Assembly: GCF_014805685.1 (NCBI RefSeq)
Contig: NC_060909.1
Coordinates: forward strand, 918,792-982,791
DNA: 64,000 nt
Reading direction: 5' to 3'
Origin: Silurus meridionalis
Lineage: Eukaryota > Chordata > Actinopteri > Siluriformes > Siluridae
Shown here: positions 1 to 11,600 of the stretch, piece after piece
Position numbering within the stretch: position 1 is the first letter of the stretch
Layout: each line of letters begins with the position of its first letter
Program-made: the position numbers and the translations under genes
The notes under the pieces: model-generated
What the model was told of the DNA's origin: nothing
Seen by the model: only the letters and a program-made list of their open reading frames with translations
Databases searched by the model: none

Positions 1-84
1 GTGTGAGGAGGTGAGCGTGAGGAGGTGAGGAGGAGGTGAGGGAGGTGAGGAGTTGAGCGTGTGAGGGAGGTGAGGTGAGGAGCG
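1..84. repeat. GAGGTGAG-type minisatellite
   Basis: The window opens inside a degenerate array of GAGGTGAG and GTGAGGAGGTGAGC units, purine-rich on the + strand. No gene is visible. Confidence 0.8.
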
Positions 85-110
85 TTTGAGCAAGAAAAAT
101 AAAGCATTCA

Positions 111-227
111 AATCTCTCTCTCTCTCTCATTTTTTTCTTTTGGTCTCTCTCTCTCTCTCTTTCTCAGTCTCTCTCTTTCTCAGTCTCTCTCTCTTTTCTA
201 AGTCTCTCTCTCTCAGTCTCTCTCTCA

Positions 228-273
<46 letters not shown>

Positions 274-394
274 TCTTTTGGTCTCTCTCTCTCTCTCTCT
301 CTTTCTCAGTCTCTCTCTCTTTCTCAGTCTCTCTCTCTTTCTCAGTCTCTCTCTCTCTCTCTCAGTCTCTCTCTCTCTTGCTCTCTCTCTCTCT

Positions 395-439
<45 letters not shown>

Positions 440-578
440 AGTCTCTCTCACTCTCTCTCTCAGTCTCTCACTCTCTCTCTCAGTCTCTCTCTCTCTCTCT
501 CTCTCTCAGTCTCTCGCTCTCTCTCTTTGTCAGTCTCTCTCTCTCTCTCAGTCTCTCTCTCTCTCTCACTCTCTTTCT

Positions 579-625
<47 letters not shown>
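111..625. repeat. CT microsatellite with recurrent CTCAG interruptions
   Basis: This is about 515 bp of nearly pure pyrimidine (CT)n on the + strand, interrupted about fifteen times by CTCAGTCT and twice by an ATTTTTTTCTTTTGGT block. That pair of blocks (near 127-142 and 267-282) suggests an internal duplication of roughly 140 bp. Its open frames read as Ser-Leu repeats and are not genes. Confidence 0.95.
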
Positions 626-626
<1 letters not shown>

Positions 627-628
627 TC

Positions 629-1394
629 CTGTGATTACTTTGTGATTGGTTGAAGCTTTGGGGAATTAATTCTGGATGTCTGAGGAAGTTGAATAAACCT
701 GGGAAGCTCATCACTGTAGTCATTCTAATTTCCAGAGATTCGGAGCGTGTCCAGAACAGCCTTTGGGGACGTCCTCAAGTACATCAAGCTTCTTGCTGTT
801 ATTGGCATTAAAAGAAAAATATTGAAGACTAAGGACAAAACCCAGAGAGTCGAATCACATTTAAAATGAACAATCCAGATTAGCTAACCTTCAGGGGAGC
901 TAGCTACCAAATCAAATCCAAAATAGCTTCTTACAGGCCACACAGTGCACTAGATAGGGCATGGACAGCACTATGTAGGGAGTAGGAAGCCGTTTGGGAT
1001 GTAGCCTACTTTCTGCTCGGATGATCAGTATTCACCATACAGCACTTTGTATTGTCGAGTCGTTTCTCCTACTGTTTATAGAGAAACAGGAGCAACATGA
1101 AAAATGTTTTTATTTGATATTTCTGGAGCTGAAGAATAAATTATTTATAAGTTATTTAAAATGGATAATAGTAAAAATAACAGAAGACTACTAAACCCTT
1201 CAGAAAAATGCCTCACCTGGACTGGTATGACGACAGGGCTGAAATAGATTAGCTGATCTAGTGCCTGATATTGAATTGTCTCAGTTGAGATGCTACAGTC
1301 CTGTCATCAGGAGATCAGAAGTTTGTCGCTTGCCGTATGACGATGGAACGTCGGCTGGTAGGAATTGACAAAGAGCGGTCAGGTGCATCACCTT
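629..1394. other. intergenic, no gene seen
   Basis: Unique-looking AT-moderate sequence. The open frames are short, with no recognisable domain or splice-supported exon. Confidence 0.5.
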
Positions 1395-1399
1395 GCAGT

Positions 1400-2810
1400 A
1401 GTTTAATATATATAAAACAATCGAAAATAGAAAATATCAAATGTTTAAAATAAGGAAATGTATGAATTTAAGGGTAAAATAAGATATTTTTTAATTTGCT
1501 GCAACACGTCTTAAAAAAGTTGGGACGGGGCAACAAAAGTCTGGAAAAAGTAAATGTCATTAAAATAAAACAGTTGGAGAAACATTCAGTAACTAATGAG
1601 GTTAATTGACAGCAGATCAGTAAGATGTTGGGTATAAATAGTGTATCTTAGAGATGCAGAGTCTCTCTAAAGTAAAGATGGGCGGAGCTTCACCAGTCTG
1701 TGAAAGACTGCTTCTATAAACTGTGGAACAATTTCAGTAATGTTGAATAATGCTCCTCAATGTCAAATTGCAAAACTGTTGAACATCGCTTCATTTACAG
1801 AACATAATATCATCAAAAATTTGAAAGAACCTGGAGAAATCTCTGTGCACGAGGGACAAGAGCAAAAATCAGTATTGGATGGCTGTGATTTTTGGGGTCT
1901 CACTGCATTTAAAACAGTCATGATCCTGTAATAGAAGTCACTGCATGGGATCATTAACACCTCCAGAATTCATTGTCTTTGTACACAGTTTACTTCATAA
2001 TCCACAAATGCAGGTTGAATCTCTTTCATGCAGAGAAGAAGGCATGCATGAACATGATCCAGAAACGCCACAATCCTCTCTAAGACTAAGCTCATTTAAA
2101 ATGTTCTTCTGTACATGTTACTTTCTTTTTGACACCATATCCTCCAGACTAAAGAGGAGAGGGACCATCTGGCTTGTTATCAGTGCTCAGTTCTGAAAGC
2201 TGCATCTCTGATGGTATGGGAGAACATTAGTGCCTGTGGAATGGCCAGCTTGCACATTTGGAAAGGTTTCATCAGGGCTGAATGATATATATTCAGGTTT
2301 AGAGAAACAAATGCTTTCAGTCAGTAAACGCTATTTTGGGGATGGACTTACATTTGAGTAAAGACACGGCATCTATTAGACTCGCATGACGTCTTAGTAG
2401 AAGAGTCCGGGTGCAGAACTGACCTGCCTGCAGTCTAGACCTTTCATCATTTGAAAACATTTGGAGCATCATGAAACAAAAAGAACTGTTGAGCAGATAG
2501 AATCCTGTATCAGAAACATATGGGACAATATTCCTCTGTCAAAACTTCAGCAACTGGTCTTCTCAGTTCCCAGATGACGTGATGCTACACAGTAGGAAAC
2601 ACGGCCCAGTCAAAAAACCTTTTTTGAGACGTGTTGCAGCCATGAAAGTCTAAATGATCTTTTTTTCCTTTAAAATGGTATAAATTCTGTTTAAACATTT
2701 GATGATTTTTTCTGTTTTATTGTAAACAGTATATTGATTAATGAGATTTGCAAATCATTGCGTTCTGTTTTTATTTACATTCAGCAGTGTCCCCACTGTA
2801 TATATATATA
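1400..2810 (+). mobile_element. decayed Tc1/mariner DNA transposon
   Basis: The nucleotide sequence resembles a widespread fish Tc1-like transposon. A left arm containing GCTGCAACACGTCTTAAAAA (from 1498) is matched in inverted orientation by TTTTTGAGACGTGTTGCAGC (2621-2640), and AT-rich sequence outside both arms also pairs. The interior keeps fragments of a Tc1 transposase: a helix-turn-helix-like part near 1740-1931 (IAKLLNIASFTEHNIIKNLK) and a piece near 2140-2200 reading LKRRGTIWLVISAQF. Stops and frame changes break the reading frame and a central part is missing, so the element cannot encode a working enzyme. The exact ends were not fixed because no clean TA duplication was seen. Confidence 0.85.
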
Positions 2811-2821
2811 TATATATATAC
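2801..2821. repeat. TA microsatellite
   Basis: About ten TA units immediately right of the Tc1 remnant. Confidence 0.9.
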
Positions 2822-2829
2822 TTCAACAC

Positions 2830-3960
2830 TCTGTACACTCCCACACATTGACTGCCTGTAAGTGTATGCAGGTCACATTCCCATGTGCTGCAGTGTCTTT
2901 GCATCCCTCTGTGGTTTCCTAAACCTCTTAGTGTGTGAAATTCGATGGTGCTGTTCACAACATCAAGGACAAGTGCTGATTAGTTGTCATCTGTGCCTGG
3001 GAGCTTCATCCTTCTGCCTTTTTCTCCAGTCTAGGCAGCAGTAATGAGAACGCCTGTCAACAATTAGCGCAAATATTATGCATAGTGCAAAACTTAATTG
3101 AGAGATGAAGCCCTTACGACTTCTTTGCAAAGCATGTTCTGCTTCCGTCAGCTAGAAGTCAAAACGTTTTCCGATACCTTCATCTTACACTGTAATGTTT
3201 GCTCTCATGGTGGTCGATTAGAAAAGCACAACATCCAGCTGTGGCAATCATTCAACGTTTCAGCATCGAATGTTACGTTACATACGTTTATACCTTCATT
3301 ATCTCGCAGCTGCCGCTTTTGCTCAGATGTTTTTGGAGAAGCTGGGGACCGGTCCGAGAGACACATTGTTCCAGGCAGAGTCTGGCGGACATCCAAACCA
3401 TCTGCACGACTTCATGTTCACACAGACTGTGTTTGCAGGATTGCTGATGGACTGCTTTCCCCCCAGGGGTCCGTTTTATGAGCAGGAAATGAACATCATC
3501 ATCATCTAAACACTGAAATTAAATTAAAGTGAGGATTATTGAATATTACAGAAGTTTATATTTTACAGCCAGTAGCAAAAACAGCTTCTGGATAAAACAT
3601 ATTCCATTTGTAGCACAATTGCCCCTGTCAGGGGCTTCTTCTACGACGTTCTTGCCGTGAAATCCTCGTTGCTCGGTTCCACCGTTTTTTTTGTCTGCTG
3701 CGACAGACATCGAGTCGGCGAAGGTCGAGGCGTTTCGTGGAAGCTTTGTTGTTTATTTAACAAGTTTCTGCAGTGTAATATGTCTCCCGGTTCGACTTCC
3801 TTCTAATTCATAAGCGAGCGGCGAAAGCCTTCAGCATCTGCTTGTTGAAAACGGACACGATTGTGCTGCTGCTCAGATCCGCTGCGAGCTGCTTTCATAG
3901 ACTTGGCAGAAAAGTCCTTAATTAAATGCACATACAAAGCTGGGAACACTCTTGTGCCTG
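2830..3960. other. intergenic, no gene seen; CpG-richer patch at 3640-3870
   Basis: No coding exon could be supported. The part around 3640-3870 has noticeably more CG dinucleotides than its surroundings (for example TCGAGTCGGCGAAGGTCGAGG). It could be a promoter or non-coding 5' exon of apba2, but nothing in the sequence proves this. Confidence 0.35.
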
Positions 3961-3971
3961 AAAGCCTTGTT

Positions 3972-3977
<6 letters not shown>

Positions 3978-4008
<31 letters not shown>
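3978..4008. repeat. GT microsatellite
   Basis: About 15 TG units. Confidence 0.95.
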
Positions 4009-4744
4009 TATGTACAGACTCTATAATAAGTATTATGAATGATGATGTCGTTTATAGAGTCCGAAGCTAAAAATGACCAAATTTCAGGTTTGTATTAAAT
4101 TACGATGAGTTACGAGGGTCCGGTTTTTCAAACTTATAATGATGATACGACAAAATAGTAAAATATGTAAAGTTTTCTGCAGCAGGCAAAGTAGCAGCGC
4201 TGCCAGGATGTACGCAACAGCTCAGTTGTCACGTGTTTGGTGTTTCAAGGCCCGATTTCAGCTCTTGTCTCTCTTCTTTCTATCGGCATTGAAACACTGA
4301 TACACAGCGCGGAGGTGTGCTCCTCACCGCTCATTTCATGTGGCTCCGCCCTCCGCTCGTGACCCGTCACTTGTCCATGCGGCCGCTGCCACAGAAATAT
4401 ATATACTGTATAGTTTATATAAAGTGTGGTACTGTAAATTGCTCTGTTTTGCTAAATGATGTACTGGTATGTGTTAAATTATTAACTACATCATACTGAG
4501 CAGTATTCTTTAAGACTCCTGGCCATGTCTCCACTTACTGTACGTCATCTTCATCGTGATACCTGTAATGAAAACAGAGTGCGTTTGGGCAGAACTGAAT
4601 CGATCTTGACGTCTGTGGTGAAACCTAACGAGGAAAACCAGTTATTTTGATTACTGCCTTATATAGAAGGCTAATAAAATGCATTCACGTCGGCAGCTTA
4701 ATCAATATCAACGATATTAAAGGAAATAGATCTCTATTCTATCA

Positions 4745-4748
<4 letters not shown>

Positions 4749-4803
<55 letters not shown>
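4749..4803. repeat. GT microsatellite
   Basis: About 27 uninterrupted GT units. Confidence 0.95.
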
Positions 4804-4804
<1 letters not shown>

Positions 4805-4839
4805 ATTGGAAACAGCAGAGAAGATACAGAATGGCCCCT

Positions 4840-4990
4840 AACATCCTTCTTACCTCCTCACCTACACCAGTGCCTGACTCTACTAACACACTTGTAGCTA
4901 AATGAGCACAAATCTTTAAAATCTAGTGGAACATCTTCACAGAAGAGTGGAGCTCATTATAAGAGCAAAACAGAGACACATTCTGGCTTC
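4840..4990. mobile_element. fragment of ACACTATATGGAC-type MITE
   Basis: Shares text with the fuller copy at 23405-23861, such as AGTGGAACATCTT and AGAAGAGTGGAGCTCATTAT. Only an internal and right-hand part is present. Confidence 0.7.
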
Positions 4991-5424
4991 TTGCCAGTTA
5001 ATTATTGTTTGCTGAGCATCAGATCATTGGCCTGCACCTTGACCTTGTTCCTTGATTGCGGAGAAGAATGAAGTCTCGTATCCCTGACAACACGTGTCTC
5101 TTCATTGTTTTGAGAGCTTTGTAAAAACATCTCACCTTCTTCTGTAGGTCCTGCAGGATCTTAATTGCATATTTATGTCTGATTTATCCCAGAAGTGTGT
5201 GACCTCCTGCTGCTAAAAGTGTTTTTATTTAAATACACATCTCGAAATTTCTTAATGATCCTGATGCATTCAAATGGTTACACATATCCTCAAAAATCTT
5301 TGCAAGCACCTTCTCCTGGCCAAACGAACATCTCTCATGTCTATATCAGAGTTCAGCAACAGGGTCATTGGTGGTTTTTATCCTCCAGAGATGTACATTC
5401 TGTGGCACTTAAATCATGAGTCAG

Positions 5425-5905
5425 GAGCTGTGGCTTCATTGTACCTGTGAGTTCTAGTAAAGGGGGTGTGGCTTCATTGTACCTGTGAGTTCTAGTAAAA
5501 GGGGTGTGGCTTCTTTGTACCTGTCTGTTCTACTAAACGAGGAGTGGCTTCTTTGTACCTGTGAGTTCTAGTAGAGGGGGTGTGGCTTCTGTGTACCTGT
5601 GAGTTCTAGTAAAGGAGGTGTGGCTTCTTTGTACCTGTAAGTTCTAGTAGAGGGGGTGTGGCTTCTTTGTACCTGTGAGTTCTAGCAAAGGGGGTGTGGC
5701 TTATTTGTACCTGTGAGTTCTAGTAAAGGGGGTGTGGCTTATTTGTACCCATGAGTTCTAGTAAAGGGGGTGTGGCTTCTTTGTACCTGTGAGTTCTAGT
5801 AAAGGAGGCGTGGCTTCTTTGTACCTGTCTGTTCTACTAAAGGAGGTGTGGCTTCTTTGTACCTTTCAGTTCTAGTACAGGAGGCGTGGCTTCTTTGTAG
5901 CAACA
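5425..5905. repeat. 38-bp minisatellite, about 12 units
   Basis: Tandem units of about 38 bp with consensus TGTGGCTTCTTTGTACCTG followed by TGAGTTCTAGTAAAGGGGG. GTGGCTT occurs 13 times. Variants swap TTCTTT for TTATTT and GTGAG for GTCTG. Each unit carries a CACCC-box-like GGGTGTGGC. Confidence 0.95.
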
Positions 5906-6552
5906 ATGATAAATAGTGTCCCCTTGTGGAGAATCTTCCTTTTGTTAGATGCGAGTGAGCTCGTGGAAGAGCCAGGACCATGATGTCTTACATCTACCAG
6001 GTACAATGCAGAAATTGAGCCCTCGAGCTTGGAGTAATCCGTCTGGTAGTGCATGATGCCTAGTTAGCTGTAGCTCCTCGCTCTTTTCCAGAGCCTCGAG
6101 GAGCAGCTTCTGATTGCAGCAATGTTTTCTCTGCCTCGCTGCAGTGCCACATTTTCATTCGTCACTCCAGCGCGAGATCAAAGAGGCTGTAAATCCACCA
6201 GAATTTTTATGCCTTCTGTGGCCATTACATTGAAATGATGCATCACAGTGCAGGGCTTTAATACAGCAGGCTTTCAGTACGCTGATGAACGAACGTGTGC
6301 CCCTGGAAATAAGCTGCAAATCACAGTTTCTCCTGCTGGAGCTCGAGGTTTTTAAACGGTGCTCTGGGAATAAATGTGGAATGATTTCAGGTGTAAAGGA
6401 TCAAAGAATCAGAGTAAATATTTGTTTCTTGCTCAATGTGTTTATGAACCTGCGACTATTTGGAACTACATGATTTAAACTCTGTTTTTTGGAGTGTGTA
6501 TGCAGGTGTTGTTGAAAAGACTGTTCCCTAATCTCCTCAAGTCTTTCAGTCT

Positions 6553-6905
6553 AATTAAAGGAGGCGTGGCTTCTTTGTACCTATCAATAATAGTGAGGAG
6601 GTGTGGTCTCTTTGTGTCTACCAATTCCATTAAAGTAGGCGTGGTTTCTTTAAAACCTGTCAGTTCTCTAGTAAAGTAGGCGTGGTTTCTTCATACCTGT
6701 CAGTGTCTAGTAAAGTAGGTGTGGCTTCTCTGTACCTGCAAGTCCTAATAATGTAGGCGTGGCTTCTTCATACCTGTCAGTGTCTCGTAAAGTAGGTGTG
6801 GCTTCTTTGTACCTGCCAGACCTAATAAGGAGGCGTGGCTTCCTTATACCTTTCAGTTCTAGTAAAGTAGGTGTGGCCTCTTTATGCCTATTATTCTCAG
6901 AATTG
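6553..6905. repeat. second, diverged array of the 38-bp minisatellite
   Basis: About nine more units of the same family (GTAGGCGTGGCTTCTTCATA, ACCTGTCAGTGTCTAGTAAA) lie about 650 bp after the first array. These units are more diverged, and many carry GGCGTGG instead of GGTGTGG. The 650 bp between the arrays looks unrelated. Confidence 0.9.
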
Positions 6906-7317
6906 GTCTCTTTGTACTTGTTATAGGAGACCTATTCCCCCATGATGGTATGGCTCTTGCTCTTGATAATCCTAGTGAAGAACGTTCATCTTCTTTCTCT
7001 GTTATCTCCTCTGGAAAATGACCAAAGACACTCCAGCTTCTTGCCCCCTTTCCATCTCCTCATCCAGGTTTGTATTCTCTTTTTATCCTAACTGTTCATT
7101 TTTTGCCCCAATCAAGTAACCTGGCTCTTCTGGAGGCCGGCTTGAGGTTAATTGGTTGCCTTAATGATCTCTTCTGGATCATTTCAGGACACTCTAGCTG
7201 GGATTTTATGATCTGTTGTAAAAATAAACGTCCTCGGGTTTTAGATGGCGCTTGTTCAGGGGGTTTCGGCTTTATTAGCCATGCTGCTGGTGTGTTTGCT
7301 TTTATATTCTCTATGTT

Positions 7318-7460
7318 GAGGTGGGAGCTCAGTGGTTAAGGCTTTGGACTTGGGATCGGAAGGTCACTGCCGGGCCCTTGTGAAAGGCCCTTCCCTACTC
7401 AGTTATCAGTCGCTCTGGATAAGGGCGTCTGCCTAATGCGACAAATGTAAATGTACATTT
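7318..7460 (+). repeat. tRNA-like SINE copy (GAGCTCAGTGGTTAAGG family)
   Basis: The head GGGAGCTCAGTGGTTAAGG resembles a tRNA A box. It is followed by TCGGAAGGTCACTGCCGGGC, the family core GGGCCCTTGTGAAAGGCCCTT, and a tail CTGGATAAGGGCGTCTGCCTA. The same family recurs in both orientations at many places in this window. Confidence 0.75.
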
Positions 7461-7464
7461 TTAG

Positions 7465-7923
7465 ATGTTTCTACTGATAGGTTTGGATACAGTGGATAAA
7501 TGAGGCGTATATGTAACTGCCTTGTGCTGGAAAATCCAGTGATATTTTAAATGCACCTGTTTTTTTTTTCTATTTTAGTTCTAACAAAAGCTCTGTTTTG
7601 AGTTGGGGCGTGTATTTTTAGCAGAGCTGCTGGTCTACACCAGGTTGTTGAACGATTATGTAATTTAGGAGTACTGATGTCAGAAACATCTATTTTTCAC
7701 CAGCCATTATCATTTATAGACTGTCTTTTAGTCACGACTGTGGAAATGGACTACACGGACTATGTTTTTAATCAGCCACTACACTGCACTTTTATGATTT
7801 CTGGCTAATTACATTCATATAAAGTCTGATCTCAGACCACACTGTTTGTCTCAAGCTTGTCGTTTGCGGTCGTTGTTGTCTTTTACAGTCCTCTGCTTCG
7901 TGCTCTTGCCATATCATTTGTTG

Positions 7924-7964
<41 letters not shown>

Positions 7965-8685
7965 TTTAAACTGCTGTTTATTCTGCATTAAAAGACTGTG
8001 ACACATTCAGAAGTCGAGTCAGGTGATTGATATGTTCTCTATAGAACATGGTGTGCATGAGAGGTGGAAGCCTTCTAATAAATCAGAGATGCTGCTGGGC
8101 TTCCATGGCTATGGAGCTGGTGTTAATGGGCAAGGTGAGGTTCTCTGCCACATGAACAAACACCAAGAAAATGTGGTGCTCCTGAAGATCTCCACGGAGG
8201 TGCAATGGAGTTGATGTGCAGGTGAATCTGTCACTTTGTGCTCCTGAAGTCACTCTTGCTTGGTCCTTGTTCAGAGACCGGTTGCTCCACAGCAGTTTTT
8301 TTGGCCACGAGTGTTTCTTTTTTACGCCTCACATGTTGCTTCACATCTAGGAGAAGTTTGTCTTATGAAATCCTTCATCTCTTTCAATTGCATATGTTTT
8401 AATCGCTTATAATTATTAAGCACTGCCCTTTTCCGCCTTTCATTTCTTGTTCCTCTTTTGATTTCCTGCAGACTACAACATAAAGTCCTGCACCTCCCAC
8501 ATTCACACATTACACTGAGAGCATTTGTTTTGAGCATATAAATAGTCCTGAGATCATTTCCAAAGCCACCTACAATGTTCACAGAGTGTAGATTTTGCTA
8601 TAAAACAGAAAACTTCAGCATTGAAGTCATGTCTTTAAGACGGTTGTCTAGTCAAGGCACAATTACTTTCTGCTTACGTTTACGA
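7465..8685. other. intergenic with one CA microsatellite
   Basis: A (CA)n run of about 19 units sits at 7926-7964. No exon, element or structural feature was recognised in the rest. Confidence 0.5.
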
Positions 8686-8687
8686 CA

Positions 8688-8835
8688 TTTGGCAGAAGCT
8701 TTTACCCAGAGCAGTTGAGGGTTAAGGGCCTTGCTCAGGGGCCCAACAGTGGCAGCTTGTTGGAGCTGGGATTTGAACTACCAACCTTCCAATCCAAAGA
8801 CCAGTGCCTCTACCACTGAGCTGCTGGACCAAATC
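8688..8835 (-). repeat. SINE-family copy
   Basis: TTGAGGGTTAAGGGCCTTGC, TCAGGGGCCCAACAGTGGCA and ACCACTGAGCTGCTGG are the inverted form of the family seen at 58100-58315. Confidence 0.75.
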
Positions 8836-9149
8836 CTTGTTCTCCTTTGTCCGATGACGTTAAAGGTACCTTTGATGATGTCCTGAGTCTCTGCTGGTCT
8901 CTAATTAGCTGCAAGAGACTGTCAGTAATCTAAACTCATTATCTGTGTGCATCCAAACACAATGAACCTGAGGAAGAGAGGAGTTTATAGTATTCACCCT
9001 GGAATGACTTTGGGCTCAGAGTCAATTATCGTATATTTTCTAAGTGGTTGTTGGTTTGACGATTTTTCTTGCCATGGCAGAAGTATAAAAAGACTCTTGG
9101 TGAACTCATATATAAAATCCAGAGGTTTCTATTCTATGACTTGCAGTGA

Positions 9150-9290
9150 AGGTAATAGTTTTGTGGTTAAAGCATTGGACTGTGGGTCTGAAGGTCATGG
9201 TTTTAAAATCCCACCCACACCAAGCTGCTGCTCCTGTGTCCCTGAGCAAGTCTTCATAACTTCATAACTGCTTAGCAGCAATAAAGATAA
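9150..9290 (+). repeat. diverged SINE-family copy
   Basis: TTTTGTGGTTAAAGCATTGG, GTCTGAAGGTCATGG, CCAAGCTGCTGCTC and CCTGAGCAAG follow the order of the tRNA-like family, with heavy divergence. Confidence 0.55.
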
Positions 9291-9496
9291 ACACACCTTT
9301 TATTTATGAACTAAAAGCATTTTTTTAAAGTATAATGCCATCAATAGTCTAAATGTCCAGCAATTTATTCCAAAACCCTTTTAAATGCAGTTAGAATTAA
9401 TATTAATTATTAAAACTGTAGTTTACTAGAATCGATTAATTTAATAAAAAAAATATTTACAATGTATTAAAAAAATGTATCTCAGAATAAATAATC

Positions 9497-10197
9497 GGTT
9501 ACACCACTGGTCCCCAACCCCCGGGCCTTTGTGGAAAATGACCAGATTTTCTCCTCCACATCTGTCTATGACTCACTCTTGATGCAGGTCATGATGCCTC
9601 GGTCACATGACTACCTCCATCCACTACCTTCTTAAAGGAGCTCCGGTCACATGACTACCTCCATCCACTACCTTCTTAAAGGAGCTCCGGTCACATGACT
9701 TACCTCCATCCACTACCTTCTTAAAGGAGCTCCGCTCACATGACTTACTTCCATCCGCTACCTTCTTAAAGGAGCTCTGGTCACATGACTTACCTCCATC
9801 CGCTACCATCTTAAAGGAGCTCTGGTCACATGACTTACCTCCATCCACTACCTTCTTAAAGGAGCTCCGGTCACATGACTTACCTCCATCGGCTACCATC
9901 TTAAAGGAGCTCCGGTCACATGACTTACCTCCATCCACTACCTTCTTAAAGGAGCTCCGGCCGCTAACGTATAATACATTGCCGCTAAATTCAAACCCCC
10001 AAGAGAGCAAAATGAACAAAAATCAACACACATGGATTCACGTTTATTATTAGATTTAGAAAATACCAGTTTTTATGGTCGTATGATTTTATTTTGTTGT
10101 ATTTATCCACAACAAATTAAAGACCGGTCCGAGAAAATATTGTCCGCCATTAAACCGGTCCATGGAGCAAAAAAGTTTGGGGTCTGCTTGGTTACAC
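9497..10197. mobile_element. non-autonomous hAT-type element with perfect 8-bp target duplication
   Basis: The element occupies 9505-10189 and is flanked by identical 8-bp repeats GGTTACAC at 9497-9504 and 10190-10197, the duplication size expected for hAT transposons. It begins CACTGGTCCCCAACCCCCGG and ends GTTTGGGGTCTGCTT, a diverged inverted repeat of the start. Inside is a 44-45-bp minisatellite (9601-9960, eight units) with unit text ACATGACTTACCTCCATCCA then CTACCTTCTTAAAGGAGCTC. No transposase is present. Compared with the copy at 31253-32092, about 100 bp near the left end are missing. The open frames here arise because 45 bp is a multiple of three. Confidence 0.9.
9601..9960. repeat. 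44-45-bp minisatellite inside the hAT element (8 units)
   Basis: Eight units, the first two 44 bp (ACATGACTACC) and the others 45 bp (ACATGACTTACC). Some units carry CTACCATC instead of CTACCTTC. Confidence 0.95.
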
Positions 10198-10304
10198 CAC
10201 AAGTGAAGATATTTAAAGAGTGCTATTTGCTGATTTAACCAGTTTCATGAGAACACAACACCTTTTATTATGTGTTCCATCAACACAGACTGCAGTTTGG
10301 GGTT

Positions 10305-10712
10305 TGTGGGCACCTGACCATAAGCTTGGAATGTGCTATTTAAACCTCCTGTTTCACATTTAGTCCCCATTTACTCTTCTAGGAAGAAGTTCCAATAGAT
10401 TTTAGAGATTTGTGCTCATTCAGAAACACAAGGGTGATGTAGGTGAGAAGGTGAGGAGGCCTGGGGTGCAGTCAGCATTCACATTATTTGTTCAGTAGAG
10501 CTCTGTAACAGGAGATCTTCCACTCCAAACCATGTAAAGCAGATCTTCCTGGAGCTGGCTTTGTGCACAGGGGCATCGTCATGCTGGAACCGGTTTGGGT
10601 CTTGTAGTTTTAGTGAAGTGAAAAGTTCATTCTCCTGCATCCAAAGACATCCTACTCAACTGGGGAAGAACCACATATGGCAGAGAAAGTCAGGTGTCTC
10701 AGTACTTATTAC
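10305..10712. mobile_element. ACACTATATGGAC-type MITE, diverged copy
   Basis: Internal text matches the copies at 23405-23861 and 37077-37482: GAAGGTGAGGAGGCCTGGGG, GCAGTCAGCATTCACAT, AGGAGATCTTCCACTCCAAA and CAGGTGTC near the end. The terminal repeats are degraded. Confidence 0.75.
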
Positions 10713-10714
10713 GA

Positions 10715-11190
10715 GATCATGTTCACTCAGTAGGTAATCTGCTTAATTGCATTAATAATTAAATCTATTCTTTCATGTTTGCCTAATAACCTTCATACGT
10801 CCTCATGACATGTTCATATTGTCTTATTGCTTATAAAGTGTGCATCATCATACATCTATCATTTACTCGCTAGTGTATAGCGATATATAGTATATGCAAG
10901 TATGAATTTTATCCTCCATTCATTTCGGTCTTCTCTGTGTTTCGTTTTGAATTGACGTCAGGATGCGATCCTGGTTTTACAGAGCAGGTGGAATTGATTT
11001 TTTATGCATGTGCCCTTAGAGTCAATTGATATGGTAATGTATTCGAATTCAATAATAAAAAAAAAGCCGTAAGAATGTACGCATCATCAATCTGGCGAAT
11101 TCTCATCGGGCCAATGTTTTTCGGTTGAAGGACCAGACTGGAATATTGGGCATAAAGCATACGTAGGTACAGAATATCAATCAGTCAGCA
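10715..11190. other. intergenic, nothing recognised
   Basis: AT-rich sequence without exon or repeat that I can name. Confidence 0.5.
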
Positions 11191-11194
11191 TGTA

Positions 11195-11600
11195 TTCACA
11201 GTAGTGATGTGCGTCTCCATAACCGAGGCGGATGCGATTCGCGTCTCGATGCATAGCCAATGATACGATATATTAAAGTTACACATGAAGCAGCCGCTGA
11301 TGCGATTCGATACGATTCCCTCATTATGATGCAGTGCGATCCGATTTACATTCAATTTAACACCATGCGATTTAATGCGATACGATGCGATAGAATAAAT
11401 TGAATGCTTTGCAATTCAAAATGGTGGCTAGTTCATTTTCAGAGCACATCTACTAATAACTATATATGAATAAAAAACATTTCTACCGATGCAAATTTAT
11501 TAAAAATGATGCATCGAGATACAAATTGTATACTATACACCCTTTTTTAAATCGATGCATCACATCGTTAACTTCTATGCCGATGCACCGCTGCGACTAT
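11195..11600. repeat. GATGCGATTCG-rich dispersed repeat
   Basis: The segment opens GTAGTGATGTGCGTCTC and is dense in GATGCGATTCG, GATACGATTC and ATCGATGCATCAC words. The outer parts pair loosely in inverted orientation (GTCTCGATGCAT near 11250, ATCGATGCATCACATCG near 11550), suggesting an old non-autonomous DNA transposon. No coding capacity. Confidence 0.5.

Noticed and set aside
3640..3870. CpG island promoter of apba2
   Set aside because: CG content is only modestly raised and no splice donor or core promoter element could be tied to it; kept only as a note.
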